This document shows, one piece after another, positions 16,609 to 25,164 of a stretch of 61,724 nucleotides of DNA. Under the pieces are notes generated by a model, which was given only the letters and a program-made list of their open reading frames with translations, did no database searches and was not told where the DNA came from. The stretch's first letter is position 1, and each line of letters opens with the position of its first letter. The DNA is from CAZOKZ01 sp964580585 (GTDB lineage Bacteria > Sumerlaeota > Sumerlaeia > SLMS01 > JAHLLQ01): positions 1 through 61,724 of the forward strand of contig CAZOKZ010000021.1 of assembly GCA_964580585.1 (NCBI GenBank). Direction: 5' to 3'. Both the position numbers and the translations under genes were made by a program.

Positions 16609-17760
16609 CCTTTTTTCATATATCCGGTACTTCCGATACATTCGTCCACCGCAAGCCTCGATCGCGTGTTTCATGGGTTCGTTGCGGTCGAGCACCCATC
16701 CGAGTTCCCCGCCTTCCAAACTCAGTTTCCGCGCGCGGGCGGCGGCTTCCCGGCACATCAGCAGGTCGATCCCGCGATTGCGGTATTCGGGTAGCATTCC
16801 CATCATCAGCAGCCGCAGGTGCTTGATGTTTTTTCGCAGCATCAACGCGAGCAGGATTTCTTTCGGGCCAAGACGGCCGTTCATGTGCTGGAGAACGACG
16901 TTGTAATCCGGCATCGCCAACGTAAATCCGACCGGTTCGCCGTCCAGTTCCGCGAAATAGACGAGTTCGGGTTCGATAATCGGGCGAAGCTCTTTCGCGA
17001 CGAAGTTCATCTCGCGTTCCGTCATCGGAACGAAGCCCCAGTTTTTTTCCCATGCCTTGTTATAAAGGCGTTTGACGAGAGCGAGTTCGTCGTCCCAGCG
17101 TTGGACGTCGAGTGTTCGCATGGTGAGCGTTTTTCCGCCACGCTCCAATCGACGAGTCGCGGCATCGGCGATACGCTCGACCCGATTGGTAAAGCCATCC
17201 ACGCGAATCCAGAAGCAGAGCAAATCTTCCGCGCGCGTGTATCCGTTTTCCTCGATGCGATCTTTGTAATATGGCGGATGATAACACATCATCAGGCACG
17301 GCATCGAATCGTAGTTTTCTACCAGGAGCCCGCATTCCTCGTTTGTGCTGAACGAGCACGGTCCGCGCATGGCCTCGAGCCCACGTTCGCGACACCAGCG
17401 CTCGGCAGCGCCCAGCAATGCGCGCACGACTTCGGTGTCGTCGATTGTTTCAAAAAAACCGAAAAAGCCCACGCGTTCGTCGTGTGCCATGTTGTGAGCG
17501 TGGTTTTCCACGGCGGCAATGCGCCCAACGGTTTTTCCGCCTTGCCGCGCCAGAAAATATTCCACCTGGGCGTGTTCATGAAATGGATGACGCATGCGGT
17601 CGAGCAACACGCGCACATCGCGGCGAAGTGGCGGCACCCAGTGGGCTTCGGCGGCATGCAAGCGGTAGGGGAATTCGACGAACTCCTCAACCGCCCGCTT
17701 GGACCGCGCACGCACAATGCGCAATTTTTCTGCAGAAGGTGCGGATTCGGTTTCCGGCAT
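16591..17760 (-). CDS. GNAT-superfamily N-acetyltransferase-like protein
   Basis: About 389 residues. The C-terminal half has acetyl-CoA binding features: LVYFAELDGEPVGFTLAMPDYN (strands 2-4) and MGMLPEYRNRGIDLLMCREAAARA, matching the R-x-x-G-I loop and helix. The N-terminal half (FPYRLHAAEAHWVPPLRRD, GRIAAVENHAHN, MRGPCSFSTNEECGLLV) is shared with a family of ~370-390-residue YghO-like proteins of unknown substrate. ATG at 17760 overlaps the preceding TPR-lipoprotein stop by one base (TGATG), so the two genes are coupled. The C-terminus is encoded by the heptamer repeat. Confidence 0.85.
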   Translation of the reverse strand: MPETESAPSAEKLRIVRARSKRAVEEFVEFPYRLHAAEAHWVPPLRRDVRVLLDRMRHPFHEHAQVEYFLARQGGKTVGRIAAVENHAHNMAHDERVGFFGFFETIDDTEVVRALLGAAERWCRERGLEAMRGPCSFSTNEECGLLVENYDSMPCLMMCYHPPYYKDRIEENGYTRAEDLLCFWIRVDGFTNRVERIADAATRRLERGGKTLTMRTLDVQRWDDELALVKRLYNKAWEKNWGFVPMTEREMNFVAKELRPIIEPELVYFAELDGEPVGFTLAMPDYNVVLQHMNGRLGPKEILLALMLRKNIKHLRLLMMGMLPEYRNRGIDLLMCREAAARARKLSLEGGELGWVLDRNEPMKHAIEACGGRMYRKYRIYEKRIKDKG

Positions 17761-18992
17761 CAACTTCCGGCTTCCTCGATGGCGATTTCCGCGTCTTTGA
17801 TCGCCTCGGTGGCATCTTCCATCAATTGCTCAGCGGCTTCGGTAGCACCTTCTTCGGCTTCTTTCTTGATGCGTTCGACTTCCGACTTCAGTTGTTTGTA
17901 AATCCCCTGGGCTTCGTCGATTAATTGTTGGGCATTGTCTTCGATGTTCGAGCCTTTATTCTCCGACTTGATTTGTTCGTACAGCTCAATGCCGCGATTG
18001 AATTTATCCTCGTCGTTCTTGGTAATTCCGGCGAGCGTGTACATGCGGGCGATGGAGAATTGGGCTTGAATGGCTGCGCTGCTGTGCGTGTTTTCATCCA
18101 TCACGCGGCGCAGCAATTTTTCCGCATCGTCGTAGCGTTCCACCGACTGATACATTGACGATAAATCCATCAGCATTTGCGTGCGTTTGTTTTTATCGAG
18201 TTCTTCGTCCACCTGTTCCTGAATTTTTTTGGCCGCTGGATCGAAGTACGAGTTCGATTCGTCGATTTTTCCCATCGCATATAAGTTGTTTGCGATCGCC
18301 ATTTCCAGGCGTGGTCGAATCGAATCGTCGGGATATTTGCTCAGGTATTGTTGGTAAACCTGGTTGCTCATTTCAAAGTTTTCCTGCTGACGATAATAAT
18401 TCGCCAGGTGTTCGCGCGCCAGTCCCCGGGCGACGGGCTCTTCGTTATCGAGCATCATTTCCTGGAGCATTTCGACAGCATCGTTGACTTTTTCCTGATC
18501 GCCCCAGGAGATCAAAACGTCGGCTTTGTCGATCATTCGTTGGGCGCGACTGGCCACATCGGTTTCTGGATACCGGGCGGCGACCTCGTCCAGGAAGGCG
18601 ATGGCCTTTTCATAGTCTTTGAGTTGGCTGCGAATCGAGACAATGCCTTCGATCGCGTTTTGAACGCGTGGGTCCGTGAAATCGAAACCATTGTAAATCG
18701 CTTCAAGCTCTTCGAGAGCTTTCATCCCGTTGCCTTCGCTGACATAATAGCGTGCCAGCAACATATGGGCATTGGCGGTTTCGGTATCTTGCGGATATTC
18801 GCGGACGATTTCCTTAAGTTTAAGAACGCCGCGCGCCGTTTGCTGGGTGTTGAGCAACTGGACCGCTTCGGCCATACGCTCCTCGGGGGTGGCTTTATGG
18901 CAACCCACCGCGCCCAGCGCAAGCAGGCCTACCAGGCACAACGCGCGGCTGCGAGTCAGAGTTGCACGGAAAAGGTACTTCGGTTCAGACAT
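17760..18992 (-). CDS. TPR-repeat lipoprotein
   Basis: A 410-residue exported lipoprotein: basic N-terminus, hydrophobic core and lipobox ALGAVGC at ~residue 31. Then several TPR-like helix pairs (AVQLLNTQQTARGVLKLKEIV, AHMLLARYYVSEGNGMKALEEL, YEKAIAFLDEVAARYPETD, EHLANYYRQQENFEMSNQVY, YDDAEKLLRRVMDEN), ending in an acidic coiled helix (VERIKKEAEEGATEAAEQL). The pattern resembles BamD/YfgC-type outer-membrane scaffold lipoproteins without being one clearly. Strong GAGGAGAG site 5-6 nt before ATG. Cotranscribed with the GNAT-like gene. Confidence 0.87.
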   Translation of the reverse strand: MSEPKYLFRATLTRSRALCLVGLLALGAVGCHKATPEERMAEAVQLLNTQQTARGVLKLKEIVREYPQDTETANAHMLLARYYVSEGNGMKALEELEAIYNGFDFTDPRVQNAIEGIVSIRSQLKDYEKAIAFLDEVAARYPETDVASRAQRMIDKADVLISWGDQEKVNDAVEMLQEMMLDNEEPVARGLAREHLANYYRQQENFEMSNQVYQQYLSKYPDDSIRPRLEMAIANNLYAMGKIDESNSYFDPAAKKIQEQVDEELDKNKRTQMLMDLSSMYQSVERYDDAEKLLRRVMDENTHSSAAIQAQFSIARMYTLAGITKNDEDKFNRGIELYEQIKSENKGSNIEDNAQQLIDEAQGIYKQLKSEVERIKKEAEEGATEAAEQLMEDATEAIKDAEIAIEEAGS

Positions 18993-19484
18993 AAGTCTCT
19001 CCTCGATTAGTCAAAAACGAAGGCAAACGGTGAAACGCGACCGCACGAGCAGGCAAGCGTTTTCCCCCAGCCGGGTATTCTCCTTTGCAAACTTAACGCC
19101 AAAACGAGCGGTGGTTCAATTTGTTCATTGCTTGTGAAAATGTGTGATCGCTTGGCAAAAGTTGCCCATGGTTTGCAACTATTTATCCAGCCTGTGAGGA
19201 ATCACGCAGGGGGTGATTTTTCGCCACGCTCCAAACACCAGAGTGAACGGTTCAAAATAAACATACGTAATGCAAGTTTATGAAGGCTGAGGAAATCCTC
19301 AATGCTTTGAAAACAATGACTTTATCGCTTCGTCTATTCACATGTATTTCGAGCCCTGATCCTTAATACGATAGTTTGAATTGGTCCAAATGCGATGCGG
19401 AACAGGCGTCGCATTCACATTGGGCGCCGGAAGTTGATGATAACCAGCCTCGGGTAATCGTTCCAGATGAGGATTTTTTCTATC
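18993..19484. promoter_or_regulatory. Divergent spacer between TPR lipoprotein and nitrogen operon
   Basis: About 490 nt of AT-richer sequence without a credible gene. It must hold promoters for both flanking operons. Symmetric elements seen: GTTGC-N9-GCAAC (19161-19179), TGAACGGTTCA (19242-19252) and TGAGGA-AA-TCCTCA (19288-19301); the last is a plausible operator upstream of the P-II/NarK/NirB operon. A clean sigma-54 -24/-12 pair was sought and not found. Confidence 0.45.
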
Positions 19485-19934
19485 ATGCGCGAGTTGTTCC
19501 TGCTGATCCGTCCCGAAGAACGCAGCGCCGTCGAAACCGGTCTGCTCAGTGTTGTCGGTCCCATTTACACCGTCATGCAGGTGCAGGGACGCGGTAGCGA
19601 AGGCGGGTTGCGTTACGAGGAAGAAGCCAAAAAGAAGCGTTGGTCCTGGAAGAAAGAGTCCCTGTCCATCTTTCTCCCCAAACTTATGTATTACCTCGTT
19701 GTTCCGGAGGAATTGGTGGACGAACTGCTGCGCGCCGTGGGCGTGGCGTTACGTATGTACGGTGGACCGGATCATTGCGGGTTTGGATTCGCGATGGTTT
19801 GCCCGCTCGAGGACGAAATTCCGATCAATGGAATTATACCCGCCTCGCGTTCCAGCGAAAACTCTTCCCCCGAGATGATTAAACCTCCGTCCCCCGTTCG
19901 ATTTAATACCGATAACAAGGAGCAAACCGCATGA
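19485..19934 (+). CDS. P-II-like nitrogen regulatory protein, divergent, with extended C-terminus
   Basis: A 149-residue protein whose first ~110 residues follow the GlnB/NifI ferredoxin-like fold (MRELFLLIRPEERSAVETGLL, VQGRGSEGGL, LMYYLVVPEELVDELLRAV). It lacks the YRGAEY uridylylation motif in the T-loop and ends with a non-standard CGFGFAMVCPLEDEIPINGI and a disordered tail. ATG at 19485 is preferred to ATG 19467 because it starts at the first beta-strand. First gene of an operon; its stop overlaps the narK start (ATGA). Likely senses 2-oxoglutarate/ATP and acts on the transporter or reductase; assignment to P-II is good, exact subfamily unclear. Confidence 0.75.
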   Translation: MRELFLLIRPEERSAVETGLLSVVGPIYTVMQVQGRGSEGGLRYEEEAKKKRWSWKKESLSIFLPKLMYYLVVPEELVDELLRAVGVALRMYGGPDHCGFGFAMVCPLEDEIPINGIIPASRSSENSSPEMIKPPSPVRFNTDNKEQTA

Positions 19935-21187
19935 AACCGTTCCCTGCTTCGCATAAATGGAGAATCCTGCATTTTTCGTGGATAGCCTTCTGCTGTACGT
20001 TCTTCGCGTGGTTTGCATTTCCGCCCGTGGCGATGTTGATTCAGAAGGACCTTGCTCTTTCCAACATCCAGATCGGCTGGCTGGCCACGGCGGGTGTCTT
20101 GTTGACGATCCCGGGACGTATTTTGATTGGTCGGTTGGTCGATCGTTTTGGTCCGCGTAAAACGTATTCGTTCCTGCTCGCTGGGCTTTCCGTCCCCGTC
20201 GCGTGTTTGGGCCTTGTTCAAAACTTCGAGCAACTCCTTTTCCTGCGCCTGATGATTGGACTGGTAGGTTGTGGATTCGTAATCGGAATTCGGCTGATTG
20301 CGGATTGGTTTCCTGCCAAGCAAGTCGGCCTCGCCGAAGGTATTTACGGCGGTTGGGGCAATGCCGGTTCCGCGGTGGCGGCGCTTTCGATTCCTGCGCT
20401 TGCCATGTTGTTCAGTTGGCGACTCGCATTATCGCTGGCAGCGGTTCCGATGCTGGTATGGTCGGTAATTTTCTGGTTCGGGGTCAGCGACGTGCCCGCG
20501 GGCAAGGTCTTCCGTCGCACCCCGCGCGAAAGCACCTACTCGCCGTGGAAAGACAAGCGTGCGATGATCCTCGCGGTGGCGTATCTGGCCACGTTCGGCT
20601 CGGAACTGTGCGTCGTGTCGTTCCTGCCCAAGTATTTCTACGACAAGTTTGAAATCGCGCCCATCGGAGCGGGTATTTTCGCCTCGATCTTTGGATTGAT
20701 GAACGTCTTTGCGCGTCCGGGCGGCGGTTGGCTGGCGGACAAGTTTGGCCGCAAGAATGTCCTGGTTGGGCTGATTGCTGGCATGGCGATTTTTTACACC
20801 GCGCTGGGTTTGGCCCCGACACTGTGGTTGGCGGTCGCAGCAGTCGCCGTGGCGAGCTTTTTCGTCCAGGCTGGCGAAGGCGCCGTGTTCGCCATCGTTC
20901 CCATGATTTCGCCAACCAACACGGGTCGTATCGCAGGTATCGTGGGCGCTGCAGGCAATGTCGGCGGCGTGTGCTTCCCGCTCGCGTTCGGTTACGGCAT
21001 GACATGGTTCAGCGGCAGTTATCTTCCTGGATTCCTGATTCTTTCCGTCGCGGGAGCCATCGCCGCTTGCTGCGTGTGTTTCCTCAGAATCGATGAATCG
21101 AAAGGCCATGCCGAAGAACCCGTGGTGTTCGATGCCCCGGGCGCTTTCACCGGTCCCGTTCGCATGCGCGCTTCAAATGCCGCGTAA
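19931..21187 (+). CDS. narK: NarK/NNP-family nitrate/nitrite transporter
   Basis: A 418-residue major-facilitator protein with about twelve helices. It carries both NNP signatures: GIYGGWGNAGSA in helix 5 and GIVGAAGNVGGV in helix 11, plus substrate-binding Arg residues in TIPGRILIGRL(V) and NVFARPGGGWLADKFGR. Imports nitrate and/or nitrite; sequence alone does not tell symport from nitrate/nitrite exchange. AAGGAG lies 8 nt before ATG, and the start overlaps the P-II-like stop. Its lone presence with NirB and no separate nitrate reductase gene is discussed in the findings. Confidence 0.93.
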   Translation: MKPFPASHKWRILHFSWIAFCCTFFAWFAFPPVAMLIQKDLALSNIQIGWLATAGVLLTIPGRILIGRLVDRFGPRKTYSFLLAGLSVPVACLGLVQNFEQLLFLRLMIGLVGCGFVIGIRLIADWFPAKQVGLAEGIYGGWGNAGSAVAALSIPALAMLFSWRLALSLAAVPMLVWSVIFWFGVSDVPAGKVFRRTPRESTYSPWKDKRAMILAVAYLATFGSELCVVSFLPKYFYDKFEIAPIGAGIFASIFGLMNVFARPGGGWLADKFGRKNVLVGLIAGMAIFYTALGLAPTLWLAVAAVAVASFFVQAGEGAVFAIVPMISPTNTGRIAGIVGAAGNVGGVCFPLAFGYGMTWFSGSYLPGFLILSVAGAIAACCVCFLRIDESKGHAEEPVVFDAPGAFTGPVRMRASNAA

Positions 21188-21248
21188 CAATGTGACTCCG
21201 TCCCCGAACCGCTGAATCGCTCAACCGAGTAGAAAGAGAGAATTTCCG

Positions 21249-21590
21249 ATGAAAATGGTCCGCGCTATCATCCGTTACGAAAAAGACGCCGCCGTCGTGC
21301 GCGCGCTCGAAAAGATCGGCATTTACGCCATGACCAAAATGCCTGTCACGGGTCGTGGACGCCAGGGCGGCGCGCAAGCCGGCATCATGAGCTATCCCGA
21401 GTTGTCGAAGCTCATGCTCATGCTTGCCGTGCCCGACGACCAGGTCGATTCCGTCGTCACCACCATCGCACATGCTGCTTACACGGGTTACCCAGGCGAT
21501 GGACGCCTCTTTGTTTCGAGCATCGACAAAGCCGTCCGTCTGCGCACCGGTGAAATCTTCGACGCCAATTCCCCCATCACAGGAGAATGA
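21249..21590 (+). CDS. P-II family nitrogen regulator (GlnK/NifI1-like)
   Basis: A 113-residue P-II protein: MKMVRAIIRYEKDAAVVRALE, TGRGRQGGAQAG, MLMLAVPDDQVDSVVTTIAHAA and the canonical C-terminal GDGRLFVSSIDKAVRLRTGE (B/C-loop with the ATP-binding GDG and RIRTGE-like tail). The T-loop is shortened and lacks YRGAEY, so Tyr51-type uridylylation is unlikely; ligand-driven regulation is more probable. Between narK and nirB, and distinct in sequence from the P-II-like gene at 19485. A GGGGACGGAG-family decamer (reverse, 21196-21205) lies in its upstream spacer. Confidence 0.92.
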   Translation: MKMVRAIIRYEKDAAVVRALEKIGIYAMTKMPVTGRGRQGGAQAGIMSYPELSKLMLMLAVPDDQVDSVVTTIAHAAYTGYPGDGRLFVSSIDKAVRLRTGEIFDANSPITGE

Positions 21591-21595
21591 CCCCC

Positions 21596-24049
21596 ATGAC
21601 TCGCGAACGTCTAGTTGTTATTGGTAATGGAATGGCGGGCATCGCCTGCCTGGAACGCGTGCTTGACCTGGCGCCCGACCGTTTCGACGTCACGGTTTTC
21701 AGCGCGGAAAAATATCCAAACTACAACCGCATCCTGCTGTCGCCGGTGCTGGCGGGCGATATGACGTGGGATGATATTACGCTGAACCCCGAAGCGTGGT
21801 ATGCGGAAAACGACGTGAAGTTGCACCTCGGCGTGCGTGCGGAAAAAATCGACCGCGAACGCAAAGTTGTCATTGGCGCGGACGGTATCGAGGAACCTTA
21901 CGACAAGTTAATCATCGCAACCGGTTCGAACGCGTTTGTGATTCCGATTCCCGGGCACGATAAAGAGGGCGTAGTCGTCTTTCGCACGATCGACGATTGC
22001 AAAGAAATGATCGCCGCTTCCGAGCATTACAAAAAAGCCGCCGTGATCGGTGGGGGATTGCTTGGACTGGAAGCTGCACGGGGCCTCAAGAATCTCGGCA
22101 TGGATGTGACCGTCGTGCACATCAGCAATTGGTTGATGGAGCGGCAACTCGACGCGACCGGTGGCGCGTATTTGACACGAGCGATTCGTCGCCAGGGCAT
22201 CGACGTGAAGTTGAACGCCCAAACGGCGGAAATTTTTGGCAACGGCCGCGTTCAAGGTTTGCGTTTCAAAGACGGCAGCGAACTCGAAGCCGATTTTATC
22301 GTCATGGCGGCGGGAATTCGTCCGAGCAGTGCCGTCGGCCAAGTCGCCGACCTCGATGTGAATCGCGGAATTCTCGTGGATGATTACATGCGCACGAGCG
22401 ACCCGGATATTTACGCCGTCGGCGAGTGCGCCGAACACCGCGGCATTTGTTACGGCCTCGTGGCGCCGCTTTACGAGCAGGGCAAAGTCCTCGCGGCGCA
22501 CCTTGTGGGGACGGAGACCGCGCCTTACGAAGGGACGGTGTGCTCGACAAAGTTGAAAGTTTCCGGCGTCGATGTTTTTTCGGCAGGCGATTTCAACGAA
22601 GACGAGTCATGCGATGTGATGCGGAGCGAAGATTCCGTCGAAGGCATTTACAAAAAACTCGTCGTCAAAGAGGGGTCGTTGATCGGCGCGATTTTGGTCG
22701 GCGACATTGCAAACGCAGCGAAAATCGATGAGTTGGTGCGTACGCGCAAGGTCCTCAACGGCGAACGCGCGACACTTCTCGGTGGCTCGGCAGCGGGCAA
22801 AGAAAAAGCCGCCGATCCATTGGCCGAGCTCGCAGCGATGTCCGACGACGCAATCATTTGCGGTTGTAACGGCGTGACGAAAGGCACGATTTGCGATGCG
22901 ATTCAGACGCAAAATCTGATGACGAAAAAAGAAGTCGCTGCTTGTACGAACGCGTCGCGCTCCTGTGGCGGTTGCGGATGTCAGGTCGAGAATCTGATCA
23001 AGCTGGTGCAGGGGGACGCGGCTGCGGCGGCTTCCTCGAAGAAACCCCTCTGCGATTGCACGGAATTTTCGCGCGACGAAGTAGTCGCTGCCATTCGCGA
23101 GCACCACCTGACCTCGGTAAACGAAGTCATGGAACGTCTCGATTGGTCCGGCGAAGGCTGCAACGTGTGTCGCCCGGCGATTAATTATTTCCTGACGATG
23201 GTTTGGCCAGGCGAAAACGAAGACGATCCGCGTTCGCGTTTCATCAACGAACGCGTGCACGCCAACATCCAACGCGACGGCACGTATTCTGTCGTTCCGC
23301 GCATGTACGGGGGCGTGACGACACCCGACGAATTGCTTCGCATTGCCGAAGTCGCCAAACGTTACGACGTGCCGATGGTGAAGGTCACCGGTGGTCAGCG
23401 TATCGATTTGCTCGGCGTAAAAAAAGAAGACCTGCCCGCCGTATGGGAAGAACTCGATATGCCGTCGGGCTTTGCTTACGCGAAAGCGGTTCGCACAGTA
23501 AAGACGTGCGTGGGGAGCACGTTCTGCCGTTTCGGCACGCGCGATTCGATTGGTTTGGGCATTCGCATCGAGCGCACGTTCGAGAACCTTTGGACGCCTG
23601 CGAAGGTCAAGATGGCCGTGAACGGATGTCCACGCAACTGTGCGGAATCGTTGATCAAAGATGTGGGGCTCATCGCAGTGGATAAAGCCTGGGAAATTTA
23701 TGTGGGCGGAAACGGTGGCGTGCATGTGCGCACTGGCGATTTGCTCGCCACCGTCGAAGACGACGACGAGGCGATCGAAATCATCGCGGCGTTCCTGCAA
23801 CTGTATCGCGAGCAAGGCGATTATAACCAGCGTACGAGCGCCTGGGTAGAAAAAATGGGCATCGAATGGGTGCGGGCTCAGGTAATCGACGATGTGGAAA
23901 ATCGCAAGTCGCTCGCCGAGCGCATGAACCAGGCCCTTGCCAATCGCGTCGATCCGTGGCGCGACCGCGTCGAGCGCCTGAAGACCGGCGACCCCGAATA
24001 CTCGCGCGAATTTATCAGCCTCGCCACGCCCGCTCCAATCAGCGCCTGA
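21596..24049 (+). CDS. nirB: Assimilatory nitrite reductase, large subunit
   Basis: An 817-residue NAD(P)H-nitrite reductase. Order: FAD/NAD(P)-binding region (VIGNGMAGIACLE; second nucleotide fold VIGGGLLGLEAARGL), two BFD-like [2Fe-2S] segments (CGCNGVTKGTICDAI...CGGCGCQ and CDCTEF...GCNVCRP), then the ferredoxin-like and siroheme/[4Fe-4S] half with TCVGSTFCRFGTRDS (Cys-X5-Cys) and NGCPRNCAES (Cys-X3-Cys). Reduces nitrite to ammonium in the cytosol. ATG 21587 overlaps the P-II stop but sits only 1 nt after AGGAG; ATG 21596, 10 nt after it, is preferred. Downstream gene supplies the NirD-type Rieske domain. Confidence 0.96.
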   Translation: MTRERLVVIGNGMAGIACLERVLDLAPDRFDVTVFSAEKYPNYNRILLSPVLAGDMTWDDITLNPEAWYAENDVKLHLGVRAEKIDRERKVVIGADGIEEPYDKLIIATGSNAFVIPIPGHDKEGVVVFRTIDDCKEMIAASEHYKKAAVIGGGLLGLEAARGLKNLGMDVTVVHISNWLMERQLDATGGAYLTRAIRRQGIDVKLNAQTAEIFGNGRVQGLRFKDGSELEADFIVMAAGIRPSSAVGQVADLDVNRGILVDDYMRTSDPDIYAVGECAEHRGICYGLVAPLYEQGKVLAAHLVGTETAPYEGTVCSTKLKVSGVDVFSAGDFNEDESCDVMRSEDSVEGIYKKLVVKEGSLIGAILVGDIANAAKIDELVRTRKVLNGERATLLGGSAAGKEKAADPLAELAAMSDDAIICGCNGVTKGTICDAIQTQNLMTKKEVAACTNASRSCGGCGCQVENLIKLVQGDAAAAASSKKPLCDCTEFSRDEVVAAIREHHLTSVNEVMERLDWSGEGCNVCRPAINYFLTMVWPGENEDDPRSRFINERVHANIQRDGTYSVVPRMYGGVTTPDELLRIAEVAKRYDVPMVKVTGGQRIDLLGVKKEDLPAVWEELDMPSGFAYAKAVRTVKTCVGSTFCRFGTRDSIGLGIRIERTFENLWTPAKVKMAVNGCPRNCAESLIKDVGLIAVDKAWEIYVGGNGGVHVRTGDLLATVEDDDEAIEIIAAFLQLYREQGDYNQRTSAWVEKMGIEWVRAQVIDDVENRKSLAERMNQALANRVDPWRDRVERLKTGDPEYSREFISLATPAPISA

Positions 24050-24087
24050 ACCGAGAGCCCGTTCCCTTTTCTCCCAGGAGGTTTGCC

Positions 24088-25149
24088 ATGACCGTCATGA
24101 ATTCCTACTCGCCCGAAGCCGTAAATCAATGGATTCGTCTTTGCGCCATCGAGGATGTGCCCAAACGCGGCGCGCGCCGCGTGACATTCGGCGAGATGTC
24201 CATCGCTGTGGTGCGTACCGGTAGTGGCGCGGTGCTCGCGATTGAAAACAAGTGCCCGCATCGCGGCGGCAATCTCTCCGAAGGCATCGTGACCGACCAT
24301 TCGGTGATCTGTCCGCTGCACAATTGGAAGATCAACATGCTGACGGGCGAAGCGTGTGCCCCGGATAAAGGCTGCGTGAAGCGTTTTCCGATCAGCCTGC
24401 GCGATGGCGATGTGTACATGAATTTGTCCTGCGAGTCGGGAGGCGAGATCCCTTTGGCCGACGTGGCGGGCGTTCATCCCGACAATAAGCGTCCGAAACT
24501 GGGCCGCCGCCGCGCGCAGCAGTCCGACTTTCGTTTGTACGATTTTTCGGGCGAGTTGCCCGCCCTTGGGGTGGATCATCCCAGCCCGGCGACGACCGAG
24601 GATTTTGTTCTGAAAATCACCGGTCGCAAGGGTGGAGAGGTGGAATTGTCCTTCGAGGACCTTGCCACCCGTTATCCGGTGGAAGAAGTTCCCGCGCATT
24701 TGACGTGTCTGATGTTCGGATTTTCACACCCCGTCGCTTGGCGTGGCGTTCGGTTGGCCGATGTATTCAAGGACGTGTTGGCGAAACTTGGCGAAGAGGA
24801 ATTTCCCTTCGCATCGTTCTACTCGTGGGACACAAACGATACGCACGAGGGCGAACGGTTTTTTGAAACACTTCCGGCAGCCTACGCGCTCGATCCACGC
24901 ACGATGCTGGCGTTTGGAATGGACGGCCAGCCGATGCTGAAAAAGCACGGCGGGCCGCTGCGGCTGGTCGTCCCTTTCCTCCAGGGGTACAAGAGCGTCA
25001 AATGGCTCTCGTGGATCAAACTGACCGACGAAGACGAAGTCGGTTACAAAAAGAAACACGGCTTTATTGAATTTCCCGAGCTAGCTTCCCCAAAAGGATG
25101 GACGCCCTCGTGGGTGAACACGCAAAAGGACGGAAACGCTACGTCATAG
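24088..25149 (+). CDS. NirD-like Rieske domain fused to a sulfite-oxidase-fold molybdopterin domain
   Basis: A 353-residue two-domain cytosolic protein (no Tat or Sec signal). Residues ~12-118 are a NirD-type Rieske domain with ligands C56/H58 (NKCPHRGG) and C75/H78 (CPLHNWKI). After a linker (~119-165), residues ~170-315 match Oxidored_molyb (PF00174-type): EVPAHLTCLMFGFSHPVAWRG with candidate molybdenum-ligand C207, VRLADVF, LAFGMDGQPMLKKHGGPLR and LVVPFLQGYKSVKWLSWI. The Mo-co dimerisation domain is absent. AGGAGG lies 7 nt before ATG. Adjacent to nirB and narK, it could serve both as NirD and as a molybdenum oxidoreductase; a nitrate-reductase role is inference. Confidence 0.92.
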   Translation: MTVMNSYSPEAVNQWIRLCAIEDVPKRGARRVTFGEMSIAVVRTGSGAVLAIENKCPHRGGNLSEGIVTDHSVICPLHNWKINMLTGEACAPDKGCVKRFPISLRDGDVYMNLSCESGGEIPLADVAGVHPDNKRPKLGRRRAQQSDFRLYDFSGELPALGVDHPSPATTEDFVLKITGRKGGEVELSFEDLATRYPVEEVPAHLTCLMFGFSHPVAWRGVRLADVFKDVLAKLGEEEFPFASFYSWDTNDTHEGERFFETLPAAYALDPRTMLAFGMDGQPMLKKHGGPLRLVVPFLQGYKSVKWLSWIKLTDEDEVGYKKKHGFIEFPELASPKGWTPSWVNTQKDGNATS

Positions 25150-25164
25150 GAAAACAGATCCCCG

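Noticed and set aside
19151..19180. Possible sigma-54 promoter (TTGGCAAAAGTTGCCC) upstream of the nitrogen operon
   Set aside because: The spacing between GG and GC is 8 nt rather than the required 10, and it lies over 300 nt from the first gene.
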